A stretch of 31,809 nucleotides of DNA from Chara braunii (Eukaryota > Streptophyta > Charophyceae > Charales > Characeae), in NCBI GenBank assembly GCA_003427395.1, contig BFEA01000276.1, positions 642,579-674,387 on the forward strand. Direction: 5' to 3'. A model generated the notes under the pieces. The model did no database searches and was not told the DNA's origin. It worked only from the letters and a program-made list of their open reading frames with translations. How positions within the stretch are numbered: the first letter of the stretch is position 1; every line of letters begins with the position of its first letter. Below are positions 9,980-20,155 of this stretch, in pieces. The position numbers and the translations under genes were made by a program.

Positions 9980-10241
9980 ATGGTGCTCGACGAGTGATTA
10001 TAGTAGAATTGCTGTGGAGGCGGGTTGTTACCCTTTTTGATGTGTGGTAGATTGTTAATTGTGGATTAGCGAGCATTTATGTTATTGTGCCGGAATCTCT
10101 ACGGTGGCGGATTTCGATTGTGGTTGGGTGATTGTTTAGGTTGCTGTGTTTGCTGATTGTTTAGGTTACTTTGTGTGGAATCTAACTATGGTTGTCAAGT
10201 AATTGCAGGATAGCAGTCAGATTATTTCTGTAATTAGGAGA
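9980..10241. other. Short stretch between LTR and Gypsy insertion site
   Basis: The stretch has no coding content. It begins with TGGTGCTCGACGAGTG (9981-9996), which has the TGG start and position of a primer-binding site. The rest is GT-rich AT-moderate sequence up to the TTAG target duplication of the minus-strand Gypsy. Confidence 0.4.
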
Positions 10242-10245
10242 TTAG
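10242..10245. repeat. Target-site duplication TTAG (left)
   Basis: TTAG immediately precedes the LTR here and immediately follows the other LTR at 18886-18889. Ty3/Gypsy elements usually give 4-6 bp duplications. At four bases it has modest weight alone, but it falls exactly at both LTR ends. Confidence 0.7.
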
Positions 10246-11169
10246 TTCAAGGAAAATGAGCGATTGCGAACTTAAAAAACCAAGCAGCATCATACACATG
10301 AGACCAGATAGTCGTGACCTCGAACCAAAAGCAGAATTGCAACACGAGTTCCACCAAATAAGAGCACAGCAAAAGCTCATAAGTGACAATGTTCGAATAG
10401 TCTCATCATCATCAACAAGGAACCAATGTCGACATCCTATCTGGCGCTCTGCACCCAGACTACAAATGGTAGATCCTATCTAGCCTATCTACAATGCCGC
10501 TGGTGACGTCAACAGCTCCCCGACGTACGAGCAGATCTCGGCCAATGTCGTTCACCTCAAGCACCAGGTATGTCTCTTGTATCACTCACAACCTCGATCC
10601 CCCACTCACAGATGCCACTTGCACCCAAGGACCACCATGCGCCCCATCCAGCATACAGCAGCGCGACTCGGCTATGGCTGCCTGCTCATCCAGCTCGCCC
10701 GTGAGCGCGTGAGCGCTGGCCAGCGTATAGCGCAGCAGCGCTTGCGCAGCATGCAGCCAGTGCCTGAATGAGGAATCCGAGGGCAGGCACTTTCCTAAAT
10801 GGAAGTGGCCTGCCTGTGCGCCCTGGCTGCACCAGGCCCTGTCCCAGAAGCTTCCGGTAGGCCCCGGAAGGCTGAGCCCCAGTCTGAACGAATTAGGCCC
10901 AGGGCCTGTGACAGTTACCCGTGCCCAACTGCCCGTAGCCTGAGTTGGGTCCTTGTTGCGTATCTCGCCCAGGGCCTTACTCAGATACATTTGATAAAAG
11001 TAGCGAGGGCCTGGGCGCTTTCAACCAACTGGCGCTGCACAACTGCCTGAATTTCCCCAGTAGCGTGGATACCCCAAAGTAGACCGTGGTCGGGCCTGCC
11101 TTCACTTAGGGCAGCCGACTGTACTGAAAAGAGGGCCCAGTAGGGCTTATCGAGGCCTTGAGCCTCGCA
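10246..11169 (-). repeat. 3' LTR of the minus-strand Gypsy
   Basis: This copy matches 17959-18885 along its whole length in the same orientation. The element-sense start is TGCGAGGCTCAAGGCC at 11169, abutting the polypurine tract. The far end reads CCTTGAA instead of CCTTGCA, a single change that destroys the terminal CA. Differences from the partner are mostly transitions. Confidence 0.93.
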
Positions 11170-11180
11170 TTCCCTCCTCC
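11170..11180 (-). promoter_or_regulatory. Polypurine tract
   Basis: The minus strand reads GGAGGAGGGAA directly before the TG of the 3' LTR. This is the expected primer for plus-strand DNA synthesis. Its exact abutment with the LTR fixes that boundary. Confidence 0.85.
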
Positions 11181-11209
11181 ATACTTCGACAGTCCTTTGA
11201 GAAGTTCCA

Positions 11210-12501
11210 TTAGTCAATCTGGCGCTTTCCTTTCTGCAGCAACTTCTCGTAGTGGGCGACAACCTGTGGGGCGGTCTGCATCAGTTCCTCACGAGTAAAC
11301 CATCTATCCTCCTTTGGATCAGTATGATGTCTGAACCGAACGCGGTATTGCAGCTTCCGCTTTGGAGGACGTCCTCTACCTGAAGGTCTTGGAACTGGCA
11401 TTTCTCTGTGGTCCACGATGTCATCGACGTCGACCTCTCCATCCATGGTTGGGGGCAGCATTGAGCGTCGTGAGGGAAACTGATCAGTTTCTTCGAAAGG
11501 TGCAAGCTCGGAGGCGTGAAAGACAGGGTAAGTGCGAAGGTGACCAGGAATCCGAACTACATATGATGGCCCGTCCGGATCATCCCCAACAATATCCAGA
11601 ACCTCCCAGGGTCCGAAGTACTGTGGCATGAGCTTACGGGATATCCCGTGCTCTTGTCCCAGTTCTGAGGACTTGACCCAGACTCTGTCCCCTGCTTGGA
11701 ATGTAGATGGGCGGCGGACTCTATCATCGCCGCTTGTGCCCTGCGCATCTGTTCTACCGCTTGCTGCATCAACTGTTCATATCGATATGCAAATTCTAGG
11801 GTACCAGGTGCAGCTGTCGGCTGATTCTCAGGTAGTAGGAAGTCTAAAGGCAGTCTAGGCTTGAATGTCAGTAGCAGGCTGTTTGGACTCACCCCTGTTG
11901 CGTTGTGCACAGCATTGTTGTACAGGGTGGCAATGACAGCCAGTTTCTCATCCCAGCCCACCTGGTTGGGCTTAATGTAGTGCCTCAACAGATGTTGTAC
12001 AGCGTGATTCAGCTGCTCTGCTTGCCCGTTTGCCTCTGGGTGGTTCCCGGAGGTCATCTGCAGCTGTGTACCCTGTTCTGCAGCTGCAGCCTTCCACAGT
12101 TCTCTAGTAAATCGCACGTCCCGGTCACTCACAATAGACTTTGGCAATCCAAAATCCCTGACCCAGTTTTCCTCGAACAACTTGATTACGTACTCAGTCT
12201 TGGCTGTTGCAGGCATTACGACTAACCTAGCATACTTACTAAGCTAATCCACAATGACATAGACATACCGCATTCCACTCTTGCTGGTGACCAGCGTGTC
12301 CATGAAGTCCATGGACAGGCTCTCACCGAGCCTTTCTGGTATCGGAAGGGGCTTGAGAAGCCCAAGAGGGGCCTGTGTACATGGCTTGTCTCTCTGACAT
12401 ACCTGACAAGTTTCCACGTACAGCTTGACGTCTCTCATCATTGTGGGCCACCAGAAGTGCTGCAGCAAGTTGGCTGCAGTCTTTTTATAGCCAAAATGTC
12501 A
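11210..12501 (-). pseudogene. Gypsy integrase with chromodomain-like tail (broken)
   Basis: The zinc region spans the TGA at 12499-12501 (ECHDVT-stop-HFGYKKT) and continues to CQVCQRDK, so H-H-C-C residues are present apart from the stop. A TAG at 12244-12246 follows VYVIVD. The catalytic triad is readable: D in SMDFMD, D in SDRDVRFT, E in NGQAEQLN. Near 11715-11730, after AAMIES, the frame is lost. The other frame carries RRPSTFQAGDRVWVKSSELG and continues through MPQYFGPWEVLD, HLRTYPVFHASELAPF and a chromodomain-like end (QYRVRFRHHTDPKEDRWFTR...APQVVAHYEKLL), stopping at 11210. The tail shows clear similarity to that of the plus-strand element. Confidence 0.88.
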
Positions 12502-13416
12502 TGTGACATCGTGACACTCACCTAAAAATAAACTACGCAAAGACTCCCGATTAGGCACACACAAACGTTTATTCCCGTCCTTCTCAAGGGACAGCAGGTC
12601 GTTGACCAACTCAAACTCGGCAGAAGTCGCTTTGTCTTTCGCCTCAAGTCTGTGTATGATCTCAGCCATAAACGGATCCTCGTGATAGGCTTCCACTAGA
12701 GAACTAGTGACATCGTCCGCAAGCCCAAACTCAGTTATCAGCGCACTGAGGAAGTCTGGCCTACGCGACAGCGCATCAACAACTCTGTTGTACTCTCCTT
12801 TGATGTACTGAGGCTCGAAGTCATACTGTTTAATGACTTCGATCCATCTTTTCAACGCGTCAGAGAGCACTGGCTAGGTTCTCATCCACTTCTGGGTCTT
12901 GTGATCAGTCCTAACGTAGAAGAACCTCCCAAGGAGGTAGTGCATCCAGTGGGTTAGCGCCTTACACATCGCATAGAGCTCCTTCTCATAGGTGGACTTA
13001 CCCAACTTCTGAGAGGGCATCTTTTTAGACATGTACTCGACACGCCTCAACTTTGGCCCCTCCTGCTGTGCGGGCACGGCGCCTATGCCATATTGGCTAG
13101 CATCCGTGGTTACTATAAACGGCTTGTCAGGATCAGGAAGCTTCAAGACCTCATGGTGCATCAGCGCATGCTTCAGATGTCTGAAGGCAGCCTCACACCC
13201 GCCTGTCCACTCCCATGGGGTGTCAAGGCGAGTCAGGTCCGTCAAAGGGGCGGCCACTATGCTATAGTTCTTGACAAAATTGTGGTAGTAGTCGGTCATC
13301 CCTAAGAAGGACCTCATCTCAGTCATAGACTGAGGACGCGGCCAGTCACGAATGCTGGCCACCTTTGCGTCATCGGGCTTCAATCCCTCCGCGAAAATCT
13401 CATGACCCAAGTACAA
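12502..13416 (-). pseudogene. Gypsy RT connection and RNase H
   Basis: The segment begins with LYLGHEIFAEGLKPDD and MRSFLGMTDYYHNFV, the end of RT. RNase H follows: FIVTTDASQYGIGAV, KSTYEKELYAMCKAL and VRTDHK. A TAG at 12874-12876 (before PVLSDALKRW) interrupts it. The same frame continues with the connector ending in VVDALSRRPDF and LGECHDV. RNase H would degrade the RNA strand after reverse transcription. The frame is the same as RT and integrase, so this was one polyprotein. Confidence 0.88.
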
Positions 13417-14187
13417 GATACGGGTGCGGCCAAACTCGCATTTTTCGCCGTTGATCTTGATTTGGTGTTGTCGAAGGAGACTAAGGACTCTGTCTAAATG
13501 ACCAACATGCTACTCGACAGTCCTACTAAAGATAAGTATACCATCGAGGTAAACGATGACAAACTTGTCCAAGGAATCGTGAAAAATCCTATTCATGGCG
13601 TGCTGAAAGGTGCCAGGAGCATTGCAAAGGCCGAAAGGCATCACCACAAACTCGTACAGACCCCATCTGGTATGAAAAGCGGTTTTGTGTTGATCCTCCG
13701 AGCGTATTGCAATCTGATGGTACCCGGACTTCAGATCTATCTTACTTAAGTACCGGCACCCTTGCACTCGGTCCAACAAGTCATCGATGCGCGGTAGGAG
13801 CTCTCTGTTCTTGGCGGTGATGGCATTGAGACCCCTATAGTCAACGCACATCCTCGAAGTCCCCCCCTTCTTTGGTACAAATAGGACTCGAGATCCATAA
13901 GGGGAGACACTCGACCGGATCCAACCCTTCTCTACGAGTTCCTTGAGCTGTCGGCGAAGCTCATCAAGCTCGCCTGGAGGCATCCGATAGAACCTACCCT
14001 TCGGAATGCTGGACCCTGGGATAATCTCTATCGCATGGACGACCTCCCTCTCAACAACCCCTTTTGGCTCTTCGATTAGATCAGGGTACTTAGTGACTAC
14101 TCCCTCTATTTCTAGCGGCATCAGACTACTAGCCTTGAACTTACGTAATTTGGCGGTCACTCCACTAAGCAAAGTGTGCTTGACCAC
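13417..14187 (-). pseudogene. Gypsy reverse transcriptase with mutated active site
   Basis: RT motifs appear in order: [52 protein letters not shown]. The catalytic YxDD box reads YLDG (residues 213-216 counted from 14187). The codon at 13540-13542 is GGT (Gly) where Asp is required, a one-base change that should abolish polymerase activity. A TAG follows at 13510-13512, after which the same frame resumes in EKCEFGRTRILYLGHE. Two further stops lie just upstream (14197-14199 TGA, 14206-14208 TAG). Confidence 0.9.
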
Positions 14188-14865
14188 TTTTCGGTCTCAG
14201 TCAAACTAGGGTTGTGCAACCGAAAGATAGTACATACCCAACAGGATGTCCATTGGGAGATCATCGGTGACTGGGAACGAGACGCAATGTCTCAGTTCCC
14301 CTCCCGTGTACAGGAAACAACACTCATCATCTTTAAGGTAGTCATTAACTACCATGCGTTGTTGTTGGCACATGTCGACTCCACAGGCCGACTCAGGCGC
14401 TGCACTTGCCCTTGTAAGTGCAATCTCTCAACGCACGCGCAACTGATAAAATTCCGCGTCGAGCAAGTGTCATAATACCTTGCCGGTGATGACTACCTCG
14501 CCGACGAACATCGCACTCTTAGGGGCTTTAGCCAATGCCGTCCAAGAAGCTAGTGGGTCTGATCTAAACCACTCCTCCTCTAGCTCCTCTAAGGACTCAA
14601 GCACATTCATCGAACAGAGGCTCGATGGGTCTGAATGTGTTTGCAAGACGATAACGGAGTCAGTAGCTTGGGCCATCTCTCGAGATGGTGAGGATGTTTC
14701 CACCACCTCGACCCTAGCAGGAACAACTACTATTCCTACTGGCCCGACGTGTTTCCCGGAGTTGTGCCAGAACTGTTGGCGACATTGCTGCCAACGGAAG
14801 CGGAGGACCCCATCGCCTGCCCCATTGTAGGCGGGATCTTCTCGGTCACCTTCTTCTTGCGGCAC
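14188..14865 (-). pseudogene. Decayed Gypsy protease region
   Basis: This is in the same frame as RT. The upstream part is an acidic linker (VLESLEELEEEWFRSDPLASW) leading to SAMFVGEVVITGKVL, then a TGA at 14470-14472. Beyond it, HLLDAEFYQL probably marks the place of the catalytic D-S/T-G motif, with the Ser-Gly missing. A second TGA lies at 14428-14430. DILLGMYYLS marks the end of the protease fold. No intact catalytic motif is seen. The assignment rests on position between gag and RT and on the D-I-L-L-G-M motif. Confidence 0.65.
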
Positions 14866-16694
14866 TTGAACTGGTTATGGCCATATTGACCACAACGAAT
14901 ACAGGTCTGCCTGGTGTACCGGTCTCTCCACACGTCCTCTGTGAGACCCGCTTTCTCCCATGGAGGAGCGTTGGGGTCAACTTGACTCCTAGACCGGGAG
15001 CCTTCACGACATCTACCGATCGCCTCGCCTTTTTGGACTGAGGCAGTGACTACTCCACCCCCTGAAGTTTCTACGCTGCCCACCTCTGAACCTACTCCTT
15101 CCTGGAAGTCGTCGTCCAACTCAATGGTGGAGCCATCGTTGTCGACGAACATAATACGGCCCTTCGCCTTCCAATTGGGAGGCAGTGACTTCTTCCGTCC
15201 ATCCGTCGTGGGTTGGTGCCCATGCCCTATCTTCGCATCTAGGTCTAGGGCCTTCTTGCTAAACGAGGGAAAGTAGTGCACATTGATGTTTGCCTCGCCC
15301 GCCAACTGATTCTTGAGTTTCATAGGAAGACATCTCAGGTAGGTGGTTAGCAAGACCTGGGGTTCGTAGCGCACTCCAGGTACACAGATCAAACGCTCTA
15401 CAGCGTCTGTGGCGTCCCTCACTGACTTGAACGGTCTGTTGCTCAAAGTCAGGATCGCATCAGTGGCCTTTTGGGCCTCCTGAGGATCATGCCATCTTTC
15501 CTCCACCAACTTCAGGAAGTCTTCCAGTTTCTGGTTAACTGCCCGAGCGCGAAAGTCATGATCGTACCCCTGAAGTTGCACTAGCCCACTCAACAATCTT
15601 GCTGCACTCCCCTCAAGGTAGGAGGCAGCCACAAGCACTTCCTCGTGTGGCAAGGTCAACTTGCACTTAACGTAGACCTGCACTGTCCTCAACCATGTGT
15701 CGAGGTCTTCGCCCCTCTTGTCCCCTGAAAAGGGTTTGGGTGAGGCAATGGCCGTCTTTGGAACCCACTGTGTTTGTCCCGGTACCTGCCCCACTCCGGG
15801 TTGTGGACCCTGGGGTGCAGGCTGCTGCTCTAACGACTGTTGGGGCTGTGTGCCCAGCTATTGTGCTGGCTGCGAGACAACAGGCTGCCTAGTCACGGCA
15901 ACCTGCGCCGGAGGTTGGGAATACATTGTCTGTACACGAATCTGTACACTAGGACCTGCTGAGAACCCTCCTGTCAAAGGCATTCCTAGGGAAGCGGCCT
16001 GTACCGATGTTGGAGCTATGTATGGGGATACCCCAGTCACCGGTGGGACAGGAGGAGGAGGTTGTACCACGGGCCAGGCACCGGGCCCTTATGGTGACGG
16101 TGTCGCCTGCTCTCGCCCAACCAGCACGGCCAGGCTCCGCTGGATGTCCTGTAAGAGCGCCATTTGGTGATCCTGCATCTCTACCACATCTAGCAAGACC
16201 GTCCTCAGGGTCCTCACATTAGCATCCATGTTCGCCAGGTCCATCTTCTCTAACTCACTAATGTCCGCTTGTCTCCACTGCATCCTTGCTCTTCTCCTAA
16301 TCATTCTCTGTTTCTCTGCCTTTATCTCCCCTAAAGCTTTCTGTAGCTGTGCCTCCTGAGCATCTGCTTGTCGTATGGCGATCTCTTCGGGAGTCAGAAC
16401 TAACGGCTGACTTGCCATGATGCAAGTGGATTGACTCAGGGTCTCTGTGACCATTGACCCAACAATCCCTGAACTACTAGCCTGAGAGCTCTGCTGCGCA
16501 GCAGTTGCCATGGCTGCTGAAGTAGCGGCCTCGCTTGCGAATGCCCTGCTTGCCTCTACGGCCCTAGCTCTTCGCTGCTGCTGCTGCCTCTCTCTTTGCT
16601 GGCAGCCCTCTGGTCCTAAGGCCAAGTGGGCTATTGGGTGCCTCGCTGATCGCAGGATCCTGTCGTCCTCTCTAGTTTCCTCCCTGTCGCTCAT
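14736..16694 (-). pseudogene. Gypsy gag with CCHC zinc knuckle
   Basis: Gag would form the virus-like particle and bind element RNA. A single frame runs from the ATG at 16694. It opens with a charged, Gln/Arg-rich coiled-coil-like region (QRERQQQQRRARAVEAS; QADAQEAQLQKALGEIKAEK). TAA at 16089-16091 and TAG at 15858-15860 interrupt a Pro/Gln-rich linker. The capsid-like retrotransposon gag domain follows (PFSGDKRGEDLDTWL; GSAARLLSGL; FLKLVEERW). Counting from the codon at 15794, a CCHC knuckle has C298, C301, H306 and C311 (CIRCGQYGHNQFKC). It ends at 14736, overlapping the pol frame by about 130 nt, so pol expression would have needed frameshifting. Confidence 0.88.
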
Positions 16695-17943
16695 AAGCTA
16701 CAAAACTAGACACAATCTGCACTAGGTCACTCACTCGATGCCTACCGCAGCGTCATGCACAGACCGATTTATAAATAAATAAATTAATTAACCGGTGGCT
16801 ATTTCAGAGTCTACACATTCGGGTCCAACAGGTAAGTTCAGATTCCTACAAATGAAACTATTTTTACTTAATTAGTCCATGAACAGAGCAAATTTCTATC
16901 TAATGCTGTCTATCAGATGTCAATGGCAGTCCATCTAACTAATCAAAATAAAAATAGAATCATCTATGTGGATATTTGCAGAGTGGAATTGAACACGGAC
17001 TTATCACCTAGAATCTACCCCTCCCTCAATTCCTCTTGATGGTCACTTGACGTCAGCGTCCCTGAGCGATCCAGAACAGCGTGCGTGTCTAAAGGTGTGC
17101 ACACGGCCCACCCCTGTGCCCCGAGTCCTGCTGAGCTGGCCAGCCCTGCACAATGTTTACCCTCGAGTGCAGCGAGCCTTACACCGACCGATTGGCTGAT
17201 CAAGAGGCGTTTTAGGACGGCCCCCGAAGTCCTCAGGAATTATTAAACGTCGCAGACTGGACGACGATCACATCCAATGGAAGGTCCCCGCCGGTACTTA
17301 GTTATAGACGTCCGGTACTCGTCTTTCCCGTAGGGCTGGCCTGCCCCTCAGAACCCATCTAAAAGCGCAGCAGGCAGACAAGGACAAAGCAGCAAAGCAT
17401 GCGTGCTCTACTCCCGGTGGGTTGGCATGGTGACCGTGACCCAGTGCTTCCTCCAAGGCCCTTCAGATAGCTCGCCCTCTCCCTTCAGATGCTCCACGTG
17501 GACAATGCCGACTCTCAAGGTTGAGCACACTCGACTCCTCACATGAGAGGACTCTCAAGACATAACACACATCCTCACGGTAAGAAGTGTCGAAGAGGGT
17601 GGATAACGTTAAGTGCAACGTACCTCAAAATAACTGCCCCCAACCACAAATATTCTCACCAGATGACCTGATGCCGGCTGTGATGACCAATCGCTGCTTC
17701 GGCACAACCAGCATTACACCGCCGTTCGACCTCAGCATCAATCGCACATCAGATAGTTCTCATCACACTGCGAACACCAATCATGCACCTCGTACCCTTC
17801 CTGGCGATACCCCTCACCTCCTGCATCGCCCTACTTGCCTTCGCCCTCCTCACTACACACTCCCTATGGCCGCTCGCCCAGCAGACCGCATGCATGTACC
17901 GCATAGGCAGAAGACACGTGCCAGACTAGCGCACCGTACCACA
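16695..17943 (-). other. Gypsy 5' leader with an AT-rich insert
   Basis: This long untranslated leader lies between PBS and gag. Part of it (about 16765-17035) is conspicuously AT-rich compared with both sides. On the minus strand it has a box-B-like GTTCAATTCC at about 16985-16995 and ends in (TTTA)n-like sequence, so a SINE-like insertion is possible. Otherwise nothing is recognisable, and the open frames here are not gene-like. Confidence 0.5.
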
Positions 17944-17955
17944 GCTCCGATACCA
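17944..17955 (-). promoter_or_regulatory. Primer-binding site
   Basis: The minus strand reads TGGTATCGGAGC, three bases (ATT) after the CA end of the 5' LTR. It matches the plant initiator-Met tRNA primer site TGGTATCAGAGC at 11 of 12 positions. The match is lost after base 12. Confidence 0.75.
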
Positions 17956-17958
17956 AAT

Positions 17959-18885
17959 TGCAAGGAAAATGAGCGATAGCGAACTTCAAAAACCAAGCAG
18001 CATCATACACATGAGACCAGATAGTCGTGACCTCGAACCAAAAGCAGAATTGCAACACGAGTCCCACCAAATAAGAGCACAGCAAAAGCTCATAAGTGAG
18101 AATGTTCGAATAGTCTCATCATCATCAACAAAGAACCAACGTCGACATCATATCTGGCGCTCTGCGCCCAGACTACAAATGACAGATCCTATCTAGCCTA
18201 TCTACAATGCCGCTGGTGATGTCAACAGCTCCCCGAAGTACGAGCAGATCTTGGCCAATGCCGTTCGCCTCAAGCACCAGGTATGTCTCTCGTATCACTC
18301 ACAACCTCGATCCCCCACTCACAGATGCCACTTGCACCCAAGGACCACCATGCGCCCCATCCAGCATACAGCAGCGCGACTCGGCTATGGCTGCCTGCTC
18401 ATCCAGCTCGCCCGTGAGCGCATGAGCACTGACCAGCGTATAGCGCAGCAGCGCTTGCGCAGCATGCAGCCAGTGCCCAAATGAAGAATCCGGGGGCGGG
18501 CACTTTCCTAGATGGAAGTGGCCTGACTGCTGTGCGCCCTGGCCGCACCGGGCCCTGTCCCAGAAGCTTCCGGTAGGCCCCAGAAGGCTGAGCCCCAGTC
18601 TGAACGAATCAGGCCCAGGGCCTGTGACAGTTACCCGTGCCCAACTGCCCGTAGCCTGAGTTGGGTCCTTGTTGCGTATCTCGCCCAGGGCCTGACTCAG
18701 ATACATTTGATAAAAGTAGCGAGGGCCTGGGCACTTTCAACCAACTGGCGCTGCGCAACTGCCTGAATTTCCCCAGTAGCGTGGAGACCCCAAAATAGAC
18801 CGTGGTCGGGCCTGCCTTCACTTAGGGCGGCCAACTGTACTGAAAAGAGGGCCCAGTAGGGCTTATCGAGGCCTTGAGCCTCGCA
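17959..18885 (-). repeat. 5' LTR of the minus-strand Gypsy
   Basis: This is the partner of 10246-11169 and carries the proper TG...CA ends. It has a 3-bp insertion near 18526-18530 relative to the left copy. The boundary on the right is fixed by divergence immediately after GCA and by the TTAG duplication. Confidence 0.93.
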
Positions 18886-18889
18886 TTAG
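18886..18889. repeat. Target-site duplication TTAG (right)
   Basis: This is the same 4-mer as at 10242-10245, directly adjacent to the LTR end. Confidence 0.7.
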
Positions 18890-18959
18890 GTTTTTCTTAT
18901 ACTGACCGTTAGAGGAGCGTCTTCGTTGTGTGAGCTTTGAAAGATCTTGATGTGCCATG

Positions 18960-19117
18960 GTCAGAGTCAAGCTTGGCCGGAGTGTCTCGCTTTGCTTGAG
19001 TGGCCATGGCAAACCATGTACGGGACACTGGGCCTGATTCCCAGCTATATGAATATACAGCTAAGCTGGGTAGTGCTCCCGGTCCCATTAAAAAAAAAAA
19101 GGAAAAAAAGAAAAAGG
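18960..19117 (+). mobile_element. Probable tRNA-derived SINE
   Basis: A box-A-like GCTTGGCCGGAGTG (18971-18984) resembles the D-arm of Ser/Leu tRNAs. About 50 bp later a box-B-like GGGCCTGATTCCC occurs at 19030-19042. This long spacing fits tRNAs with a large variable arm. A short body follows (CAGCTAAGCTGGGTAGTGC), then an A-rich tail from 19090 (A11, then GGA7GA5GG). I could not find a convincing target-site duplication. SINEs are copied by LINE machinery, and one such LINE is in this window. A chance combination remains possible. Confidence 0.45.
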
Positions 19118-19526
19118 AAGTCTGTGCAATCGGCTTCTCAGAAAAGGAGGCCTGCTTGAGCCCAGTTGTATTCTTCCCCCCTCCTCCTACTAGCCCACCC
19201 CCGACCCTTCTTCTTCATGGTGCGTTGACGGCTGTGAGTTTCGGGAAAGGGGGGTGGGACTGCTGGTTTAAGCATAATCTCCAATTGTCTTTATCAACAC
19301 CAAATAAGTTTACTGACCCTTTCTTGTCAAACTTTTGACTTTTTTGGAATGAGAATGGCTGTCCCTTTCTCAGCTTCCTCCGGTATCAGTGACCCTTTGT
19401 TGACATCGTCTTAGACTCTCCACCCAGCTTCATGGTCAAAACTGTCTTGAGTCTCTTGTGTTCATTTGAATTCGTAATATGAGTTTCTTGTTCTTTTCTC
19501 TCTCATTTCTCAACCCAACGGTTTCT
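19118..19526. other. Stretch without a recognisable gene
   Basis: The stretch is pyrimidine-rich on the plus strand (CCCCCCTCCTCC around 19176-19187), AT-rich toward the right, and has no conserved coding content. If the Dicer-like gene continues to the left, this would be intron. Confidence 0.45.
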
Positions 19527-19534
19527 CTTTTTTC
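19527..19534. repeat. 8-bp target-site duplication (left), hAT-like element
   Basis: CTTTTTTC abuts the left terminal repeat and recurs at 20148-20155. It is low-complexity but falls exactly at both element ends. Confidence 0.75.
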
Positions 19535-20147
19535 CATGGCTACTATCCGGACGTCCGGACCGCCGTCCAGACGGTCCGGATTTGGTCCGGAATCCGGACG
19601 TCCGGTCCAGATGGTCCGGATCTGCCAAATTTCGAGAAAAAAAAAACAAAAAAAAAGGGTCCAGGACCCTTCCCCATTGAGGAGCCAAGCCNCCAAAATT
19701 GTTTTGAGGGTTTTTCAGGCCCGTTTATGCTTTTTTGGGGGGTCCGGACATGCTCTCTCTATATAATAATTTATTAGACAACCCCAAGTTTTTTATTATG
19801 AATAATTCATTACCTTTTATTAGTTTTCTTAACTTTTTTAAGTCTTTTTTTAAGCTTTTTATAGTTTTTGACTTTTAACTCAAGTTTGGTTAGGAATTCT
19901 GACATGACTCTGAGGCAAAAGTGGTTTGCATTGTTATTCTGCATAACATACTTGTTTTTCAGATTTTTTTTTTTTTTTCTTTAATGGTCCGGACATTTTC
20001 CGGACCTGTCCAGACATCCGGACCGTCCGGACCCCCCCCATGTCCGGAGGTCCGAACATGTCCAGAATTCCGGACGTCCGGAAACTACCGGACACGGGGC
20101 CGGTTCCATGTCCGGAAATGTCCGGGTCCGGGTCCGGCGTAGCCATG
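19535..20147. mobile_element. Non-autonomous hAT-like DNA transposon with TCCGGA subterminal repeats
   Basis: This 613-bp element begins CATGGCTAC and ends GTAGCCATG, a perfect 9-bp inverted repeat followed by CCGGAC on both sides after a short mismatch. The perfect 8-bp direct repeat CTTTTTTC flanks it, and an 8-bp duplication is the signature of the hAT superfamily. Both ends are packed with TCCGGA/GTCCGGAC words, at least a dozen within 19546-19621 and 19986-20134. Such subterminal arrays typically bind the transposase in hAT elements. The interior is A/T-rich (poly-A near 19638-19657, T-run near 19966-19978) and encodes nothing. One undetermined base (N) lies at 19692. Confidence 0.8.
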
Positions 20148-20155
20148 CTTTTTTC
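20148..20155. repeat. 8-bp target-site duplication (right), hAT-like element
   Basis: This is the second copy of CTTTTTTC, immediately after the right inverted repeat. Confidence 0.75.

Larger units (their letters stand above)
10246..18885 (-). mobile_element. Full-length but inactivated Ty3/Gypsy retrotransposon
   Basis: This 8640-bp element reads right to left: 5' LTR (17959-18885), PBS (17944-17955), leader, gag, pol in protease-RT-RNase H-integrase order (Gypsy order), PPT (11170-11180), 3' LTR (10246-11169). The LTRs end in TG...CA, with one substitution at the left terminus. The insertion is flanked by TTAG on both sides (10242-10245 and 18886-18889). By eye the LTRs differ at about 38 positions plus one 3-bp indel over about 924 bp, so roughly 96% identical: an old but not ancient insertion. 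Many stops, a frameshift and a mutated RT active site make it dead. Confidence 0.93.

Noticed and set aside
19692-19692. Undetermined base N as a sign of a gap
   Set aside because: It is a single ambiguous base inside the hAT-like element, too small to indicate a scaffold gap.
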